Assembly (NCBI RefSeq): GCF_900290285.1
Contig: NZ_LT985759.1
Coordinates: forward strand, 1-42,404
From: Candidatus Centipeda massiliensis
Lineage (GTDB): Bacteria; Bacillota; Negativicutes; Selenomonadales; Selenomonadaceae
Reading direction: 5' to 3'
DNA length: 42,404 nt
Below, piece by piece: positions 1 through 7,426 of this stretch. Position 1 is the first letter of the stretch. Every line of letters starts with the position of its first letter. Position numbers and translations under genes: made by a program. The notes under the pieces are model-generated. The model had not been told where the DNA came from, made no database searches, and saw nothing but the letters and a program-made list of their open reading frames with translations.

Positions 1-57
1 CATGTGTTAAGCACGCCGCCAGCGTTCGTCCTGAGCCAGGATCAAACTCTCCGCGAA
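1..57 (-). rRNA. rrs: 16S ribosomal RNA, 5' end only (partial)
   Basis: Read on the minus strand, positions 50 down to 1 carry the universal 16S start AGAGTTTGATCCTGGCTCAG, followed by the conserved GACGAACGCTGGCGGCGTGC stretch and CTTAACACATG. By analogy with E. coli numbering the mature 5' end lies about seven bases before AGAGTTTG, near position 57. The gene runs off the left edge of the window, so the rest of the rRNA operon is outside it. The 5' end is enough to be sure of the gene but not to name the species. Confidence 0.97.
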
Positions 58-442
58 AGACCGTAGTCTATGTGAGAGCCGAGTTGGCTCAAAAGTTCAT
101 TCTTGTAAAAGAATTGTGTTCGTTGACCGAAGGTGTTTCCACCTTCACAACGATGTTGCATCTGGCTTGTTAGATGTAGGAATCGCTGATAAAATGAAGT
201 CCGTCAGATTGGTGCAGAATTTTTGTCCTGCCAAGGAAACAAACCGGACGCATAGCCGTTGTGCTATGTGGAGGATTTGTTGACACAGGCAGGGCGAAAA
301 GGATGCTCCAAGATGGCGGTGCTGAATTTATCAGTGCTTCCTTAGTTCTAACATGTTTTGCATTGTGTAGTTTTCAGGGTACATCCTGCGCCGCTCTTGG
401 TTTCGGGGGCTTTCGCCGTTCCCGCCGCCCTCATCGGCGCGA
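58..442 (-). other. rRNA operon leader, interrupted by a MITE
   Basis: This is the transcribed stretch between the predicted rRNA promoter and the 16S gene. It holds a boxA-like segment at 369-384 (minus strand ATGTACCCTGAAAACT, the type of sequence found upstream of 16S in Firmicute rRNA operons). It also holds a perfect GAAGGTG/CACCTTC hairpin at 129-146 and further small hairpins nearer 16S (for example GAGCC/GGCTC). A MITE copy occupies 179-341, between the boxA-like segment and the 16S-proximal hairpins. The role in antitermination and processing is known for the family; the extent here is inferred. Confidence 0.6.
179..341 (+). repeat. MITE copy 1 (in rRNA leader)
   Basis: This is a 163-bp element with terminal inverted repeats GGAATCGCTGATAA and TTATCAGTGCTTCC. 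It is the most diverged long copy in its middle. The internal stem is AACAAA (238-243) with TTTGTT (276-281), where copy 5 has GGCAAA/TTTGCC, so pairing is kept through paired changes. The flanks are GTA and TTA, so the target duplication is imperfect. It lies within the predicted pre-rRNA leader. Confidence 0.85.
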
Positions 443-449
443 CTGTCAT

Positions 450-479
450 AATATAACACAGGGGCCTTCTCCTCGTCAA
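450..479 (-). promoter_or_regulatory. rRNA operon promoter
   Basis: On the minus strand there is a -35 TTGACG (474-479) and a -10 TATATT (450-455) with an 18-bp spacer. Transcription would start near 442 and run towards the 16S gene. Position and match support an rRNA promoter. A second promoter further upstream is not evident. Confidence 0.65.
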
Positions 480-520
480 CCCCCTTTTTCAACTTTTTTC
501 TGTTCGTAAGAAAATATCTG

Positions 521-529
521 TGCTATAAT
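521..529 (+). promoter_or_regulatory. Extended -10 promoter for thiN-ttcA
   Basis: TGCTATAAT at 521-529 is an extended -10 box (TGnTATAAT) about 30 bp before the thiN start. No good -35 is visible 17 bp upstream, as is common for extended -10 promoters. It diverges from the rRNA promoter at 450-479. Confidence 0.6.
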
Positions 530-559
530 CGTTGCATCATATAATGAAGGGGATATTCC

Positions 560-1294
560 ATGCACTCTTCCACACACAATCTGATTCTCCCTACGCTGCG
601 AGCGGCACTGCCCTATGCGCAACGCGCAGAGCTTATCTGTATTGGTGGCGGACGTCCGCCTACACCGGAATGGCTGTCCTTGTTGGTGCAATACAAAAAA
701 AACTACACGAACCGCCCTGTCTGGGCGATTGATCGCGGCGTGAACATCTGCCACGCTCTCGCACTATCGCCCTCACATCTGATTGGCGATGGCGACAGTG
801 CAGACGGCAGTGCATGGGAGTGGGCAAAGAGGCAGGGTGCAGAGATTCATGCCTTCCCGCCCGAGAAGGACTTCACGGATACGGAGCTTGCCCTCCACAT
901 CGCCGCTCAAAACGATCCGTGCTCGCTTGTCATACTCACGGCGGCATTCGGCGGGCGGCTCGACCACCTCATGAGTACTGCCGCCGTCGCCGCGCACGCC
1001 ACCATCCCCTGCGTACTTGCGGACGAGCGCGAAACACTTTTCTACCTCCATGCAGGCGAATCGCTCACCATAACCTGCGACATGCCCCCGCGTGCCATCT
1101 CGCTCCTCCCCTTTACGGAGGAATGTACGGGCGTAACAACGCATGGTCTGTATTGGGAATTGCGGGATGCGTGCATCACAAATCGTGCATCACTTGCAAT
1201 CAGCAACGTGCTCGCACGCGAAAACACAAAAAACACGTTTACCGTCTCCATCAAGAGCGGCGTTCTCGGTGTCTATCTCTGCCATAAAGAATAA
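560..1294 (+). CDS. thiN: Thiamine pyrophosphokinase
   Basis: The product transfers pyrophosphate from ATP to thiamine to make thiamine diphosphate in the cytoplasm. The 244-residue protein has the family's signature segments in order: an AIDRGVN segment, IGDGDS (the metal/substrate-binding acidic loop), EKDFTDTE (acidic, substrate binding) and GGRLDH. The length is a little above the usual 210-220, with an N-terminal extension. ATG at 560 has an AAGGGG ribosome site at 547-552. Thirteen bases separate it from the following ttcA-type gene, so the two are probably one transcript driven by the extended -10 promoter at 521. No thiamine riboswitch was seen upstream. Confidence 0.88.
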   Translation: MHSSTHNLILPTLRAALPYAQRAELICIGGGRPPTPEWLSLLVQYKKNYTNRPVWAIDRGVNICHALALSPSHLIGDGDSADGSAWEWAKRQGAEIHAFPPEKDFTDTELALHIAAQNDPCSLVILTAAFGGRLDHLMSTAAVAAHATIPCVLADERETLFYLHAGESLTITCDMPPRAISLLPFTEECTGVTTHGLYWELRDACITNRASLAISNVLARENTKNTFTVSIKSGVLGVYLCHKE

Positions 1295-1306
1295 AGGAAG
1301 TTTTCA

Positions 1307-2089
1307 TTGAATATCAACATCCCACAGACCTATTTCAGCAAACTCATGCGCGCCGTCGTAGAGTTCGAGCTAATCGAGCAGGGCGACCGCATCTTGATCG
1401 GTGTATCGGGCGGCAAGGACAGCATCTTTCTCACCTACGCACTCGCCATCTTGCGCGAGCGTCTGAAAAGAAATTTTACCATCGCGGCATTCACCGTCAA
1501 TCCGCAGTTTGACGATCCGTTTGATACCGATGCGATTGCGGCATTCTGCAAGCAGCTCGATGTCCCCTACGAGGTGGTCGATGTCGATATCGCTGGTGCG
1601 ATTGCGGAGCAGGACGACAAAAGTCCGTGCTTTACCTGCGCGTTCTTTCGGCGCGGCGCAGTCAACCGCTACGCCGCAGCGCACCAAATGAATAAGGTCG
1701 CCTACGCGCATCACCATGATGATGCCGTGGAGACCTTTCTCATGAGCCTATTCTACTCGGGGCAGCTGAACACCTTCCGCCCCAAAACCTATCTCGACAA
1801 GACAGGTCTCACCGTCATCCGCCCCCTCGTCTACTTTCGCGAGCAGGAAATCATCGACGCGATCCAATACCACGGCTTCACACCGATCCCCTCCCCCTGC
1901 CCCCACAACGGCAACACCACGCGCCAGACCGTCAAGGAACTGATCGAAACGCTCGGCAGGGATAATCCGAACCTCTACAACCACCTCGCTGCAGGGATGC
2001 GCGAGGGCGCACTCGGCGAGCTTTGGCCGGCGAGCAAGACGCGCAAGGAGATGGAGCGCACCCACCGCGCCTTTATGGCGAAGAGATAG
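1307..2089 (+). CDS. ttcA: TtcA-family tRNA 2-thiocytidine biosynthesis protein
   Basis: This is a PP-loop ATPase of the TtcA/TilS superfamily, expected to adenylate and thiolate cytidine 32 of certain tRNAs using an Fe-S cluster. Visible features are the PP-loop SGGKDS near residue 35, a PCFTC..RRG motif (two cluster cysteines), AHHHDDAVET, and a third cysteine in SPCPHNGN, followed by TRQ as in Firmicute members. The 260-residue length fits. The start is TTG at 1307 with AAAGGAAG six bases upstream; no in-frame ATG fits better. It follows thiN by 13 bp. Exact substrate is inferred: close relatives exist whose tRNA target is not established. Confidence 0.82.
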   Translation: MNINIPQTYFSKLMRAVVEFELIEQGDRILIGVSGGKDSIFLTYALAILRERLKRNFTIAAFTVNPQFDDPFDTDAIAAFCKQLDVPYEVVDVDIAGAIAEQDDKSPCFTCAFFRRGAVNRYAAAHQMNKVAYAHHHDDAVETFLMSLFYSGQLNTFRPKTYLDKTGLTVIRPLVYFREQEIIDAIQYHGFTPIPSPCPHNGNTTRQTVKELIETLGRDNPNLYNHLAAGMREGALGELWPASKTRKEMERTHRAFMAKR

Positions 2090-2092
2090 CAC

Positions 2093-2315
2093 TCAGCCAA
2101 AGTGCTCCTCCACCAGCTCCGCGAACCGTCCCTCCTTTGCCGCCTACCGTTCCTCCTCCGTCTGCCCTTTTTCATAGAGCAGGGGCAAGAGATGCGCCAA
2201 GCGATTTTTGCCTTCCACTCATCCTTCGACAATTCCTTTCTCTCGTCCTTCCGCAAGCCCCTTCTCGCGTCCTTCTTCCAGTGCGTATTTCACATTCGTA
2301 TTAGGCAGCACTTAA
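2093..2315 (-). pseudogene. Remnant of an Rpn/PD-(D/E)XK transposase-family gene (3' part)
   Basis: On the minus strand one reading frame gives a charged tail, NTNVKYALEEGREKGLAEG then REKGIVEG, a TGA, then a stretch with LAHLLPLLYEKGQTEEER, a TAG, then AAKEGRFAELVEEHFG and a final TGA (2093-2095). The EGREKG repeats and the LLYEKG..TEE helix are typical of the C-terminus of Rpn recombination-promoting nucleases. Two in-frame stops and loss of everything upstream at the MITE boundary (2316) show it is dead. The N-terminal nuclease domain is absent from the window. Confidence 0.65.
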
Positions 2316-2463
2316 GGAAGCACTGATAAATTCAGCCGTGCCATCTTAGCGTATCTTTTTTGCCCGCTCAATGCCTGCAAATCCTCCACATAGCTTTGGC
2401 TATGTGTCCGGTTTGCCTCCTCAATCGGACAGAAAATCTACGCCAATCTGACGGACTTCATTT
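2316..2463 (-). repeat. MITE copy 2 (one end deleted)
   Basis: The right end has the intact inverted repeat GGAAGCACTGATAAATTCAG, preceded by TTAA. The internal CATAGC/GCTATG hairpin is kept. The other end is cut off after the ...GACTTCATTT segment, so about 17 bp including that terminal repeat is missing. The break lies inside the 3' end of the membrane Fe-S gene, whose last codons are read from the element. Confidence 0.85.
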
Positions 2464-3035
2464 CTTAGAGCTTTTGCACGGCAGATCATCTGCGTCATTG
2501 TACCCATGGGACAGATGACGCACCAAGCGCGTGGACGATAGCGCAGCATCATCAGAATACCGATGATTGCCGAGGTCAGCATGAGGCTGTAGAAGCCAAA
2601 GGCAAACTGTGCTGCCCACGGCGCACCGCCTCCGCTGTACGCCCACCCCCACGGCACATCAAAGAGCCAGAACAGTGTCACCGCCTCCCGCAGAGGAGCG
2701 CCTGCCGCCGCATGATAGCTCACAACCATCACATTGGCAAACATGGTCAGAAAAAACGCCAGAAAACCGTAGCGGAACCTGCGGGTGCGCAGCCACGCAG
2801 GCAGTTCCTTCCGCGCGGAAAGACGCAAACGGCTGCCGAGCAGCTGAAAGAGCTGCCCGCGATCACAGTAGTGATTGCAGTAAGCCTTGTTCCCCGCCAG
2901 CAGAGCAAAGCCGAGCGGCGTAAGAAAACAGATCATGCCGAGCCATGCAAACAGAATATTGACAAAGCCCAGAGAGAAATACACGATGGAGAAGATCCAA
3001 AAGTATTGATACCATCGCATCCGCCGCTCCCTCAT
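2421..3035 (-). CDS. Membrane 4Fe-4S protein (NapH/NosR-like polyferredoxin type)
   Basis: This 204-residue protein has about four to five hydrophobic segments and two cysteine groups: CNHYC (C53, C57) after the first membrane pair and CVICP plus a later Cys (C172, C175, C185) near the end. That pattern resembles membrane Fe-S proteins of the NapH/NosR/RdxA kind that pass electrons to soluble ferredoxins. ATG at 3035 overlaps the ferredoxin stop as ATGA, which argues for coupling and against the longer upstream start. The last twelve or so residues (about NEVRQIGVDFLSD) are encoded by MITE sequence, so the native C-terminus is lost. Its redox partner and function are unknown; electron transfer with the neighbouring ferredoxin and CoA-disulfide reductase is an inference. 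Confidence 0.7.
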   Translation of the reverse strand: MRERRMRWYQYFWIFSIVYFSLGFVNILFAWLGMICFLTPLGFALLAGNKAYCNHYCDRGQLFQLLGSRLRLSARKELPAWLRTRRFRYGFLAFFLTMFANVMVVSYHAAAGAPLREAVTLFWLFDVPWGWAYSGGGAPWAAQFAFGFYSLMLTSAIIGILMMLRYRPRAWCVICPMGTMTQMICRAKALRNEVRQIGVDFLSD

Positions 3036-3235
3036 GTGTGCACCTCCATCCGTATGACCTCCGCCGGACACTCGCGGCTGCACATACCGCAGCCGACGCA
3101 GTGCGCGGGATCGACCGCCGCATAGAGTCCGCGCAGAATGGTGATCGCACCGCGTGGGCACACATTCTGACACGTTCCGCAGGCAACACAGCTGCCGCGC
3201 TCAACAACAGGAATCAGGCGCTTCTTCGTCCCCAT
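3032..3235 (-). CDS. 2[4Fe-4S] ferredoxin
   Basis: A 67-residue protein with two classic cluster motifs, CVACGTCQNVCP and CVGCGMCSRECP, each CxxCxxCxxxCP. This is a bacterial-type dicluster ferredoxin and a soluble electron carrier. The start at 3235 (MGTKKRL) is chosen because GGAGG lies about nine bases upstream; it overlaps the end of the ArsR gene by 35 bases. The stop overlaps the start of the membrane Fe-S gene (ATGA), so the two are probably made together. Confidence 0.85.
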   Translation of the reverse strand: MGTKKRLIPVVERGSCVACGTCQNVCPRGAITILRGLYAAVDPAHCVGCGMCSRECPAEVIRMEVHT

Positions 3236-3539
3236 GAGATGTTCCCTCCTTGCCTTCCGCACGGAGAAGCGCACGCAGAATCTGTGCAACGCGCTCATCT
3301 TTCAGCCGATAGGTGACCTCAAGTCCGCTGCGCTCCCCACGGATCAGACCCGCCTGCCGCAGCTTGCTCAGATGCTGCGATACGGTGGACTGCGGCGCAT
3401 CCAGACAATCCTGCATATAGGAAACGTTGCAGCTCCCCTCACGCAGAAGCCGTCGCACAATACAGAGGCGCACGGGATGCGCCAATGCACGCAAAAAATC
3501 CGCCGCCTCCTCAAGTAGCTCCCGATCCTCAATCACCAT
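3201..3539 (-). CDS. ArsR-family transcriptional regulator, Cys-rich
   Basis: A 112-residue winged-helix repressor. The helix-turn-helix is STVSQHLSKLRQAGLI (about residues 51-66), followed by a wing, GLEVTYRL. Cysteines lie at 26, 37 and 45 before the DNA-reading helix, and a CC pair forms the extreme C-terminus. Persulfide sensors of this family (BigR, SqrR) use paired cysteines, so a sulfur-species sensor is plausible given the CoA-disulfide reductase/rhodanese gene just upstream. Arsenic or metal sensing cannot be excluded. ATG at 3539 follows the upstream stop by one base, with GAGGAG as ribosome site. It probably represses its own operon at the palindrome at 5224-5241. Confidence 0.8.
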   Translation of the reverse strand: MVIEDRELLEEAADFLRALAHPVRLCIVRRLLREGSCNVSYMQDCLDAPQSTVSQHLSKLRQAGLIRGERSGLEVTYRLKDERVAQILRALLRAEGKEGTSHGDEEAPDSCC

Positions 3540-3540
3540 T

Positions 3541-5199
3541 TCACATCTCCTCTTCGTGCTGCATTCTCAAATAATAGTAACCACCGACCATATTCTTTGC
3601 TGTGAATCCGTGTGCGCGCAGAATCTGTTCGGCAAGATAGCCGCGCAGCCCCATCTTGCAGCAAACGATGATTGGAGTCTTCGGATCAAATTCATGCAGG
3701 CGTTCACGCAGCTGCGGCAGAGGAATCCGCTGCGCCCCCGCAATCTCACCGGTGTGGTATTCCTCCGGCGGACGCACATCAATGAGCATCGCTCCTGCTG
3801 CGACTTCCGCTACCAGTTCACGCGGGAGAAGCGGGACACTTCTGCCCTGCAGAATATTTTCCGCCGCATAGCCTGCCATATTGACGGGGTCTTTTGCCGC
3901 AGAATACGGCGGCGCGTAGGACAGCTCGAACTCCTGCAGATCTGCCACCGTAAGCGACTGCCCAATCGCGGCGGCAATCACGTCGATACGCTTGTCCACG
4001 CCCTCCGCCCCGATTGCCTGTGCCCCCAATATCACGCCGTCCGATGTACGGAATATCAGCTTGAGTGCAATTTCCTGCGCCCCCGGATAATAGGTCACGT
4101 GATGGCGCGGAAAAATCACCGTAAAGCGATAGTCCTCACCATATTTCAGCCCCGCTGCCTGCAAAGCACGCTCATTCTGTCCCGTCGCCGCAGCGGTGCG
4201 TCCAAACACCTTCAACGCAGCCGTTCCGATCACGCCGCGATACGCACGTCCCACTCCCGCCATGCTGTCCGCCGCCAGACGCGCCTGCCGATTTGCGGGT
4301 CCCGCCAAGGGAAGTGCCGCTGCTTCTCCCGTCTGCGCGGAACGTGTTAGCACGGCATCCCCCACAGCATACACATCAGGCACATTTGTCCTCATGTATT
4401 CATCAACGAGGATATGACCACGCGCACCGAGAGCAATACCGCTCCCCTCTAGAAAGGACGTATCGGGGCGCACGCCAATCGCAAGTGCGACAAAATCTCC
4501 ATGCACCTCACGCCCGCTGCCGAGGCGCACGCAGATGCCACCGTCCGACTGCTCCTCAAATCCCGCGACACCGTCCCCGAGTGCCAGTTCCACACCATGT
4601 CTGCGCAATTCATCTTCAAGTAGAGAAATCATGTCTGCATCGAATACGGGGAGAATATGCGGCATTGCCTCAACCAAGGTCACAGAAAGCCCCCGCTCGC
4701 AGAAATTCTCCGCCAGCTCCACGCCGATAAATCCGCCGCCAACCACGACGACGCTGCGCCCCATTTCCATCATCGCGCGGAAGCGATCCGCATCCTGCAC
4801 GCTGCGCAGCGTCGCAATACGCGGATGTTCAATGCCGGGAATCGGCGGACGCAGCGGCTTCGCTCCCGGCGAAAGCAACAGTGCATCATAACGCTCCGTG
4901 TAGACGCTGTCAGCAGAGCGCACCTCCACCGTATGCTGCACCGTATCCACACGCACAACCTCACTGCATACACGCACATCGACGTTATACATCCCACGAA
5001 ACTTCGCTGGGGTCTGGAGCAGCAGATCCCCGCGCTCGGCGATGACATCCCCCACATAGTATGGAAGCCCACAGTTTGCAAAGGATATATCCTCTCCACG
5101 CTCAAAGAGAACAATCTCCGCATGTTCATCCAAACGGCGCAGGCGTGCTGCAGCCGTTGCTCCACCTGCCACGCCTCCAACAATGATATATTTGCTCAT
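3541..5199 (-). CDS. CoA-disulfide reductase with C-terminal rhodanese domain
   Basis: A 552-residue flavoenzyme of the CoADR-Rhd type, which reduces CoA disulfide or CoA persulfide with NAD(P)H. The N-terminus has the FAD fold GGVAGGATAAARLR, the single redox Cys is C43 in FANCGLPYYVG, a second dinucleotide fold is VVVVGGGFIGVELAE, and VYAVGDA is the FAD-contacting segment. The last ~100 residues are a rhodanese with active loop C-K-M-G-L-R (C514). Length and order match the fused family. It leads an operon with arsR, ferredoxin and a membrane Fe-S protein, which suggests handling of sulfane sulfur and redox stress. Its promoter is at 5228-5256. Confidence 0.88.
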   Translation of the reverse strand: MSKYIIVGGVAGGATAAARLRRLDEHAEIVLFERGEDISFANCGLPYYVGDVIAERGDLLLQTPAKFRGMYNVDVRVCSEVVRVDTVQHTVEVRSADSVYTERYDALLLSPGAKPLRPPIPGIEHPRIATLRSVQDADRFRAMMEMGRSVVVVGGGFIGVELAENFCERGLSVTLVEAMPHILPVFDADMISLLEDELRRHGVELALGDGVAGFEEQSDGGICVRLGSGREVHGDFVALAIGVRPDTSFLEGSGIALGARGHILVDEYMRTNVPDVYAVGDAVLTRSAQTGEAAALPLAGPANRQARLAADSMAGVGRAYRGVIGTAALKVFGRTAAATGQNERALQAAGLKYGEDYRFTVIFPRHHVTYYPGAQEIALKLIFRTSDGVILGAQAIGAEGVDKRIDVIAAAIGQSLTVADLQEFELSYAPPYSAAKDPVNMAGYAAENILQGRSVPLLPRELVAEVAAGAMLIDVRPPEEYHTGEIAGAQRIPLPQLRERLHEFDPKTPIIVCCKMGLRGYLAEQILRAHGFTAKNMVGGYYYLRMQHEEEM

Positions 5200-5223
5200 A
5201 ATATCATCTCCTTTTCTATATAT

Positions 5224-5241
5224 CTATATATTACGATATAG
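5224..5241. promoter_or_regulatory. Candidate ArsR operator
   Basis: A perfect inverted repeat, CTATAT-N6-ATATAG, overlaps the -10 box of the CoA-disulfide reductase promoter. The size, AT-rich half-sites and position suit an ArsR-family repressor site, and the operon itself encodes such a protein. The pairing with that regulator is an inference. Confidence 0.5.
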
Positions 5242-5256
5242 CGTTTTAATTGTCAA
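5228..5256 (-). promoter_or_regulatory. Promoter of the CoADR-arsR-ferredoxin operon
   Basis: The minus strand carries a consensus -35 TTGACA (5251-5256) and a -10 TAATAT (5228-5233), 17 bp apart, about 30 bp before the start codon of the first gene. Confidence 0.7.
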
Positions 5257-5260
5257 TAAG

Positions 5261-5322
5261 AAACGGGGCACGTACACGAAGATTTTTGATCTTCATGCAC
5301 CTGCCCCGTTTGCCCGCTTTTT
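5261..5322 (-). terminator. Rho-independent terminator
   Basis: A long stem is formed by AAACGGGGCA with TGCCCCGTTT, and an inner GAAGAT/ATCTTC stem closes a short T-rich loop. T-rich tracts lie on both sides, stronger on the plus strand. By position it ends the minus-strand operon that stops at 5489, before the next promoter. Confidence 0.65.
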
Positions 5323-5327
5323 TTATA

Positions 5328-5489
5328 GGAAGCACTGATAAATTCAGCACCGCCATCTTGACGTATCTTTTTTGCCCGCACAACGCCTGCAAATCCTCCA
5401 CATAGCTTTGGCTATGCGTCCGGTTTGCCTCCTTGTTCGGACGAAAAAATCTACGCCAATCTGACGGACTTCATTTTATCAGCGATTCC
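5328..5489 (-). repeat. MITE copy 3 (at a stop codon)
   Basis: A 162-bp complete copy. Terminal repeats are GGAAGCACTGATAAA and TTTATCAGCGATTCC, and TATA is duplicated on both sides (5324-5327 and 5490-5493). The stop codon of the upstream methionine gamma-lyase-family gene is formed across this junction. Without the element the gene would have read ATT CTA TAA, ending at the same residue. Confidence 0.9.
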
Positions 5490-6721
5490 TATAGAATCGC
5501 CTCTGCCGCCGCCATTACGCCGAGTGCCGCGTGCTCAAAGGTCAGCCCGCCCTGCAGATAGATACAGTACGGCTCACGCATGGGGCCATCCGCGCTCAGC
5601 TCAATCGATGCCCCCTGCACGAATGTCCCCGCTGCCATGATGATCTGGTCAGCATAGCCCGGCATATCCCACGGCTCGGGCGCGGCGAACGCATCCACAG
5701 GCGACATCGCCTGAATTGCACGCGCGAATGCCTTCATCCGATCGGCACTCCCGAGCACAATCGCCTGGATGATATCACTGCGCGTGTCCGTAAATTGAGG
5801 GAACGTGCGGCACCCCAGTCCCTCGAAGATCCCTGCGGCGAACACCGCCCCCTTGAGCGCCTGCGCCACAACGTGCGGTGCAAGGAACAGTCCCTGAAAG
5901 AGAAGTCGGTTCGAGATGAGGCTCGCCCCAAGTTCATCCCCCATTCCAGGTGCCGTGAGCCGATACGACGCCATCTCTACGAGATTGCTGCGTCCCGCAA
6001 TATAGCCGCCCGTCGGGGCAAGTCCGCCTCCTGGGTTCTTGATGAGTGATCCCGCCATGATGTCCACATTCGGCAGCTCCGTCGGTTCGACCGTATCCAC
6101 GAACTCGCCATAGCAGTTATCGACGAACACGATGCAGTTTGGATTCACCGCCTTGACGCGTGCACTGACCGTGCGGATGTCCTCGATGCTGAGCGGCTCG
6201 CGCTCACTGTAGCCGCGTGAACGCTGAATGAGTGCAACCTTCGTCCGCGCCGTCACAATGCGTGCAATCCCATCCAAATCGACGTGTCCATCCGGCATTG
6301 GCAGCTCATCATAGAGCACGCCGAACTCCTTGAGGGAGCCGATACTCTCATGCGCCCACCCGATGACTGTCTGCATCGTATCGTATGGCGCTCCCGTAAT
6401 CGAGACGAGCTGATCGCCCGGGCGCAGGATGCCAAAGAGCACCGTTGCAAGCGCGTGCGTTCCGGAGACGAACTGTGTCCGCACGAGCGCCCGCTCCGCA
6501 CCAAAGACACGCGCATAGAGTTCGTCCAGCTTCTCACGCCCGAGATCGCTGTACGCATAGCCCGCACTCACACCAAAGTGCGCGTCGGAGACGCGGCACT
6601 CCCGCATGGCGTCAAGAACTTTTCTCGTATTGATCTCTGCGACCTCATCCATGCGTGCAAATGCCCTACGTGCACGCTCCATGACCTCCACACGCAGTGC
6701 CGCTAACTCGTCCCTCTGCAA
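5489..6721 (-). CDS. Methionine gamma-lyase family PLP enzyme (aluminium-resistance/YnbB type)
   Basis: A 410-residue pyridoxal-phosphate enzyme of the Cys/Met-metabolism fold. Visible are FVSGTHALATVLFG (cofactor phosphate region), ITGAPYDTMQ, IVFVDNCYGEFVDT (the aspartate facing the pyridine ring) and MAGSLIKNPGGGLAPTGGY, where the Lys is the likely Schiff-base residue. The family is labelled aluminium resistance or methionine gamma-lyase-like, and its true substrate is not established. The start is TTG at 6721 with AAAGGA about eight bases upstream. It lies three bases after the unknown gene in the hsp20-cheR-pyr run and is probably its last member. Its stop was remodelled by MITE insertion. 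Confidence 0.8.
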   Translation of the reverse strand: MQRDELAALRVEVMERARRAFARMDEVAEINTRKVLDAMRECRVSDAHFGVSAGYAYSDLGREKLDELYARVFGAERALVRTQFVSGTHALATVLFGILRPGDQLVSITGAPYDTMQTVIGWAHESIGSLKEFGVLYDELPMPDGHVDLDGIARIVTARTKVALIQRSRGYSEREPLSIEDIRTVSARVKAVNPNCIVFVDNCYGEFVDTVEPTELPNVDIMAGSLIKNPGGGLAPTGGYIAGRSNLVEMASYRLTAPGMGDELGASLISNRLLFQGLFLAPHVVAQALKGAVFAAGIFEGLGCRTFPQFTDTRSDIIQAIVLGSADRMKAFARAIQAMSPVDAFAAPEPWDMPGYADQIIMAAGTFVQGASIELSADGPMREPYCIYLQGGLTFEHAALGVMAAAEAIL

Positions 6722-6724
6722 ATC

Positions 6725-7414
6725 CTACTTCCTTTCCAAATCCGACTGCTCGCGCGCTGTTCGCAGATAGCGTACGAGATGCAGCTTCAGGCGCTGCTCC
6801 AAGTCCTCAAGATCCACCGCATCAAACGAATAGCTCACATACGGCATCCCATTCACATGATACTCACCAAAAAATTCATTGCGATAGCAGTTGTAATAGA
6901 TCCCAACATCATTTTTCCGCGCAAAGTCCATATAGTCAATGATGAGAAAGGAACCGTTTGTAAGCTGTGCCGGCGCGGACGGACGGATAAAGAGCTCAAA
7001 CCCTTCCAATTCCTCCGGCAGCTGTGCGCCATACGCCCAGCCCGCAATGCTTTCACGCACAGGAAGGAGTTCCTGCGTTTGAAGTGCGTCTGCATGCAGT
7101 TCTGTCATCACACCCGGCAGCGAGCGCTGAAGTTCCTTGCCAAACGTCGCCAAAGCCCCATGAATAAAGGATGGCAGGGCAAAGCTCACAACGCCGATCT
7201 CGACGCGCAGCTTGTACGAAGTCGTCGGAGCATCATAAAATCCAATGACGGCACGATGCCCTGCTGCATGATCGTAGCGGAAGAAATCATACTGCGCCTC
7301 ATCCACCCGTCTTTCTTTCGATAGAATAAACCCGTCGATTTCATCAGGAAGATCATCGAGCACCGACGATTCCGCAAGTGCCGCATCAATTTTCTCTGTA
7401 AATTCCTCCGACAT
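6725..7414 (-). CDS. Uncharacterised conserved protein
   Basis: This 229-residue soluble protein is not recognised. It is acidic, has no signal peptide or membrane segment, and contains an aromatic-rich centre with YMDFARKNDVGIYYNCYRN and a helical C-terminus. The start MSEEFTEK at 7414 is preferred to the GTG three codons earlier because AAGAGGTG lies six bases before it. It sits between pyrE and the PLP-enzyme gene with gaps of 12 and 3 bases, so it is co-transcribed. No catalytic motif is evident and no function is offered. Confidence 0.6.
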   Translation of the reverse strand: MSEEFTEKIDAALAESSVLDDLPDEIDGFILSKERRVDEAQYDFFRYDHAAGHRAVIGFYDAPTTSYKLRVEIGVVSFALPSFIHGALATFGKELQRSLPGVMTELHADALQTQELLPVRESIAGWAYGAQLPEELEGFELFIRPSAPAQLTNGSFLIIDYMDFARKNDVGIYYNCYRNEFFGEYHVNGMPYVSYSFDAVDLEDLEQRLKLHLVRYLRTAREQSDLERK

Positions 7415-7426
7415 CAGACGCACCTC

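Noticed and set aside
261-509. 82-codon plus-strand frame near the left edge
   Set aside because: It spans MITE copy 1, the rRNA leader and the rRNA promoter and has no coding character.
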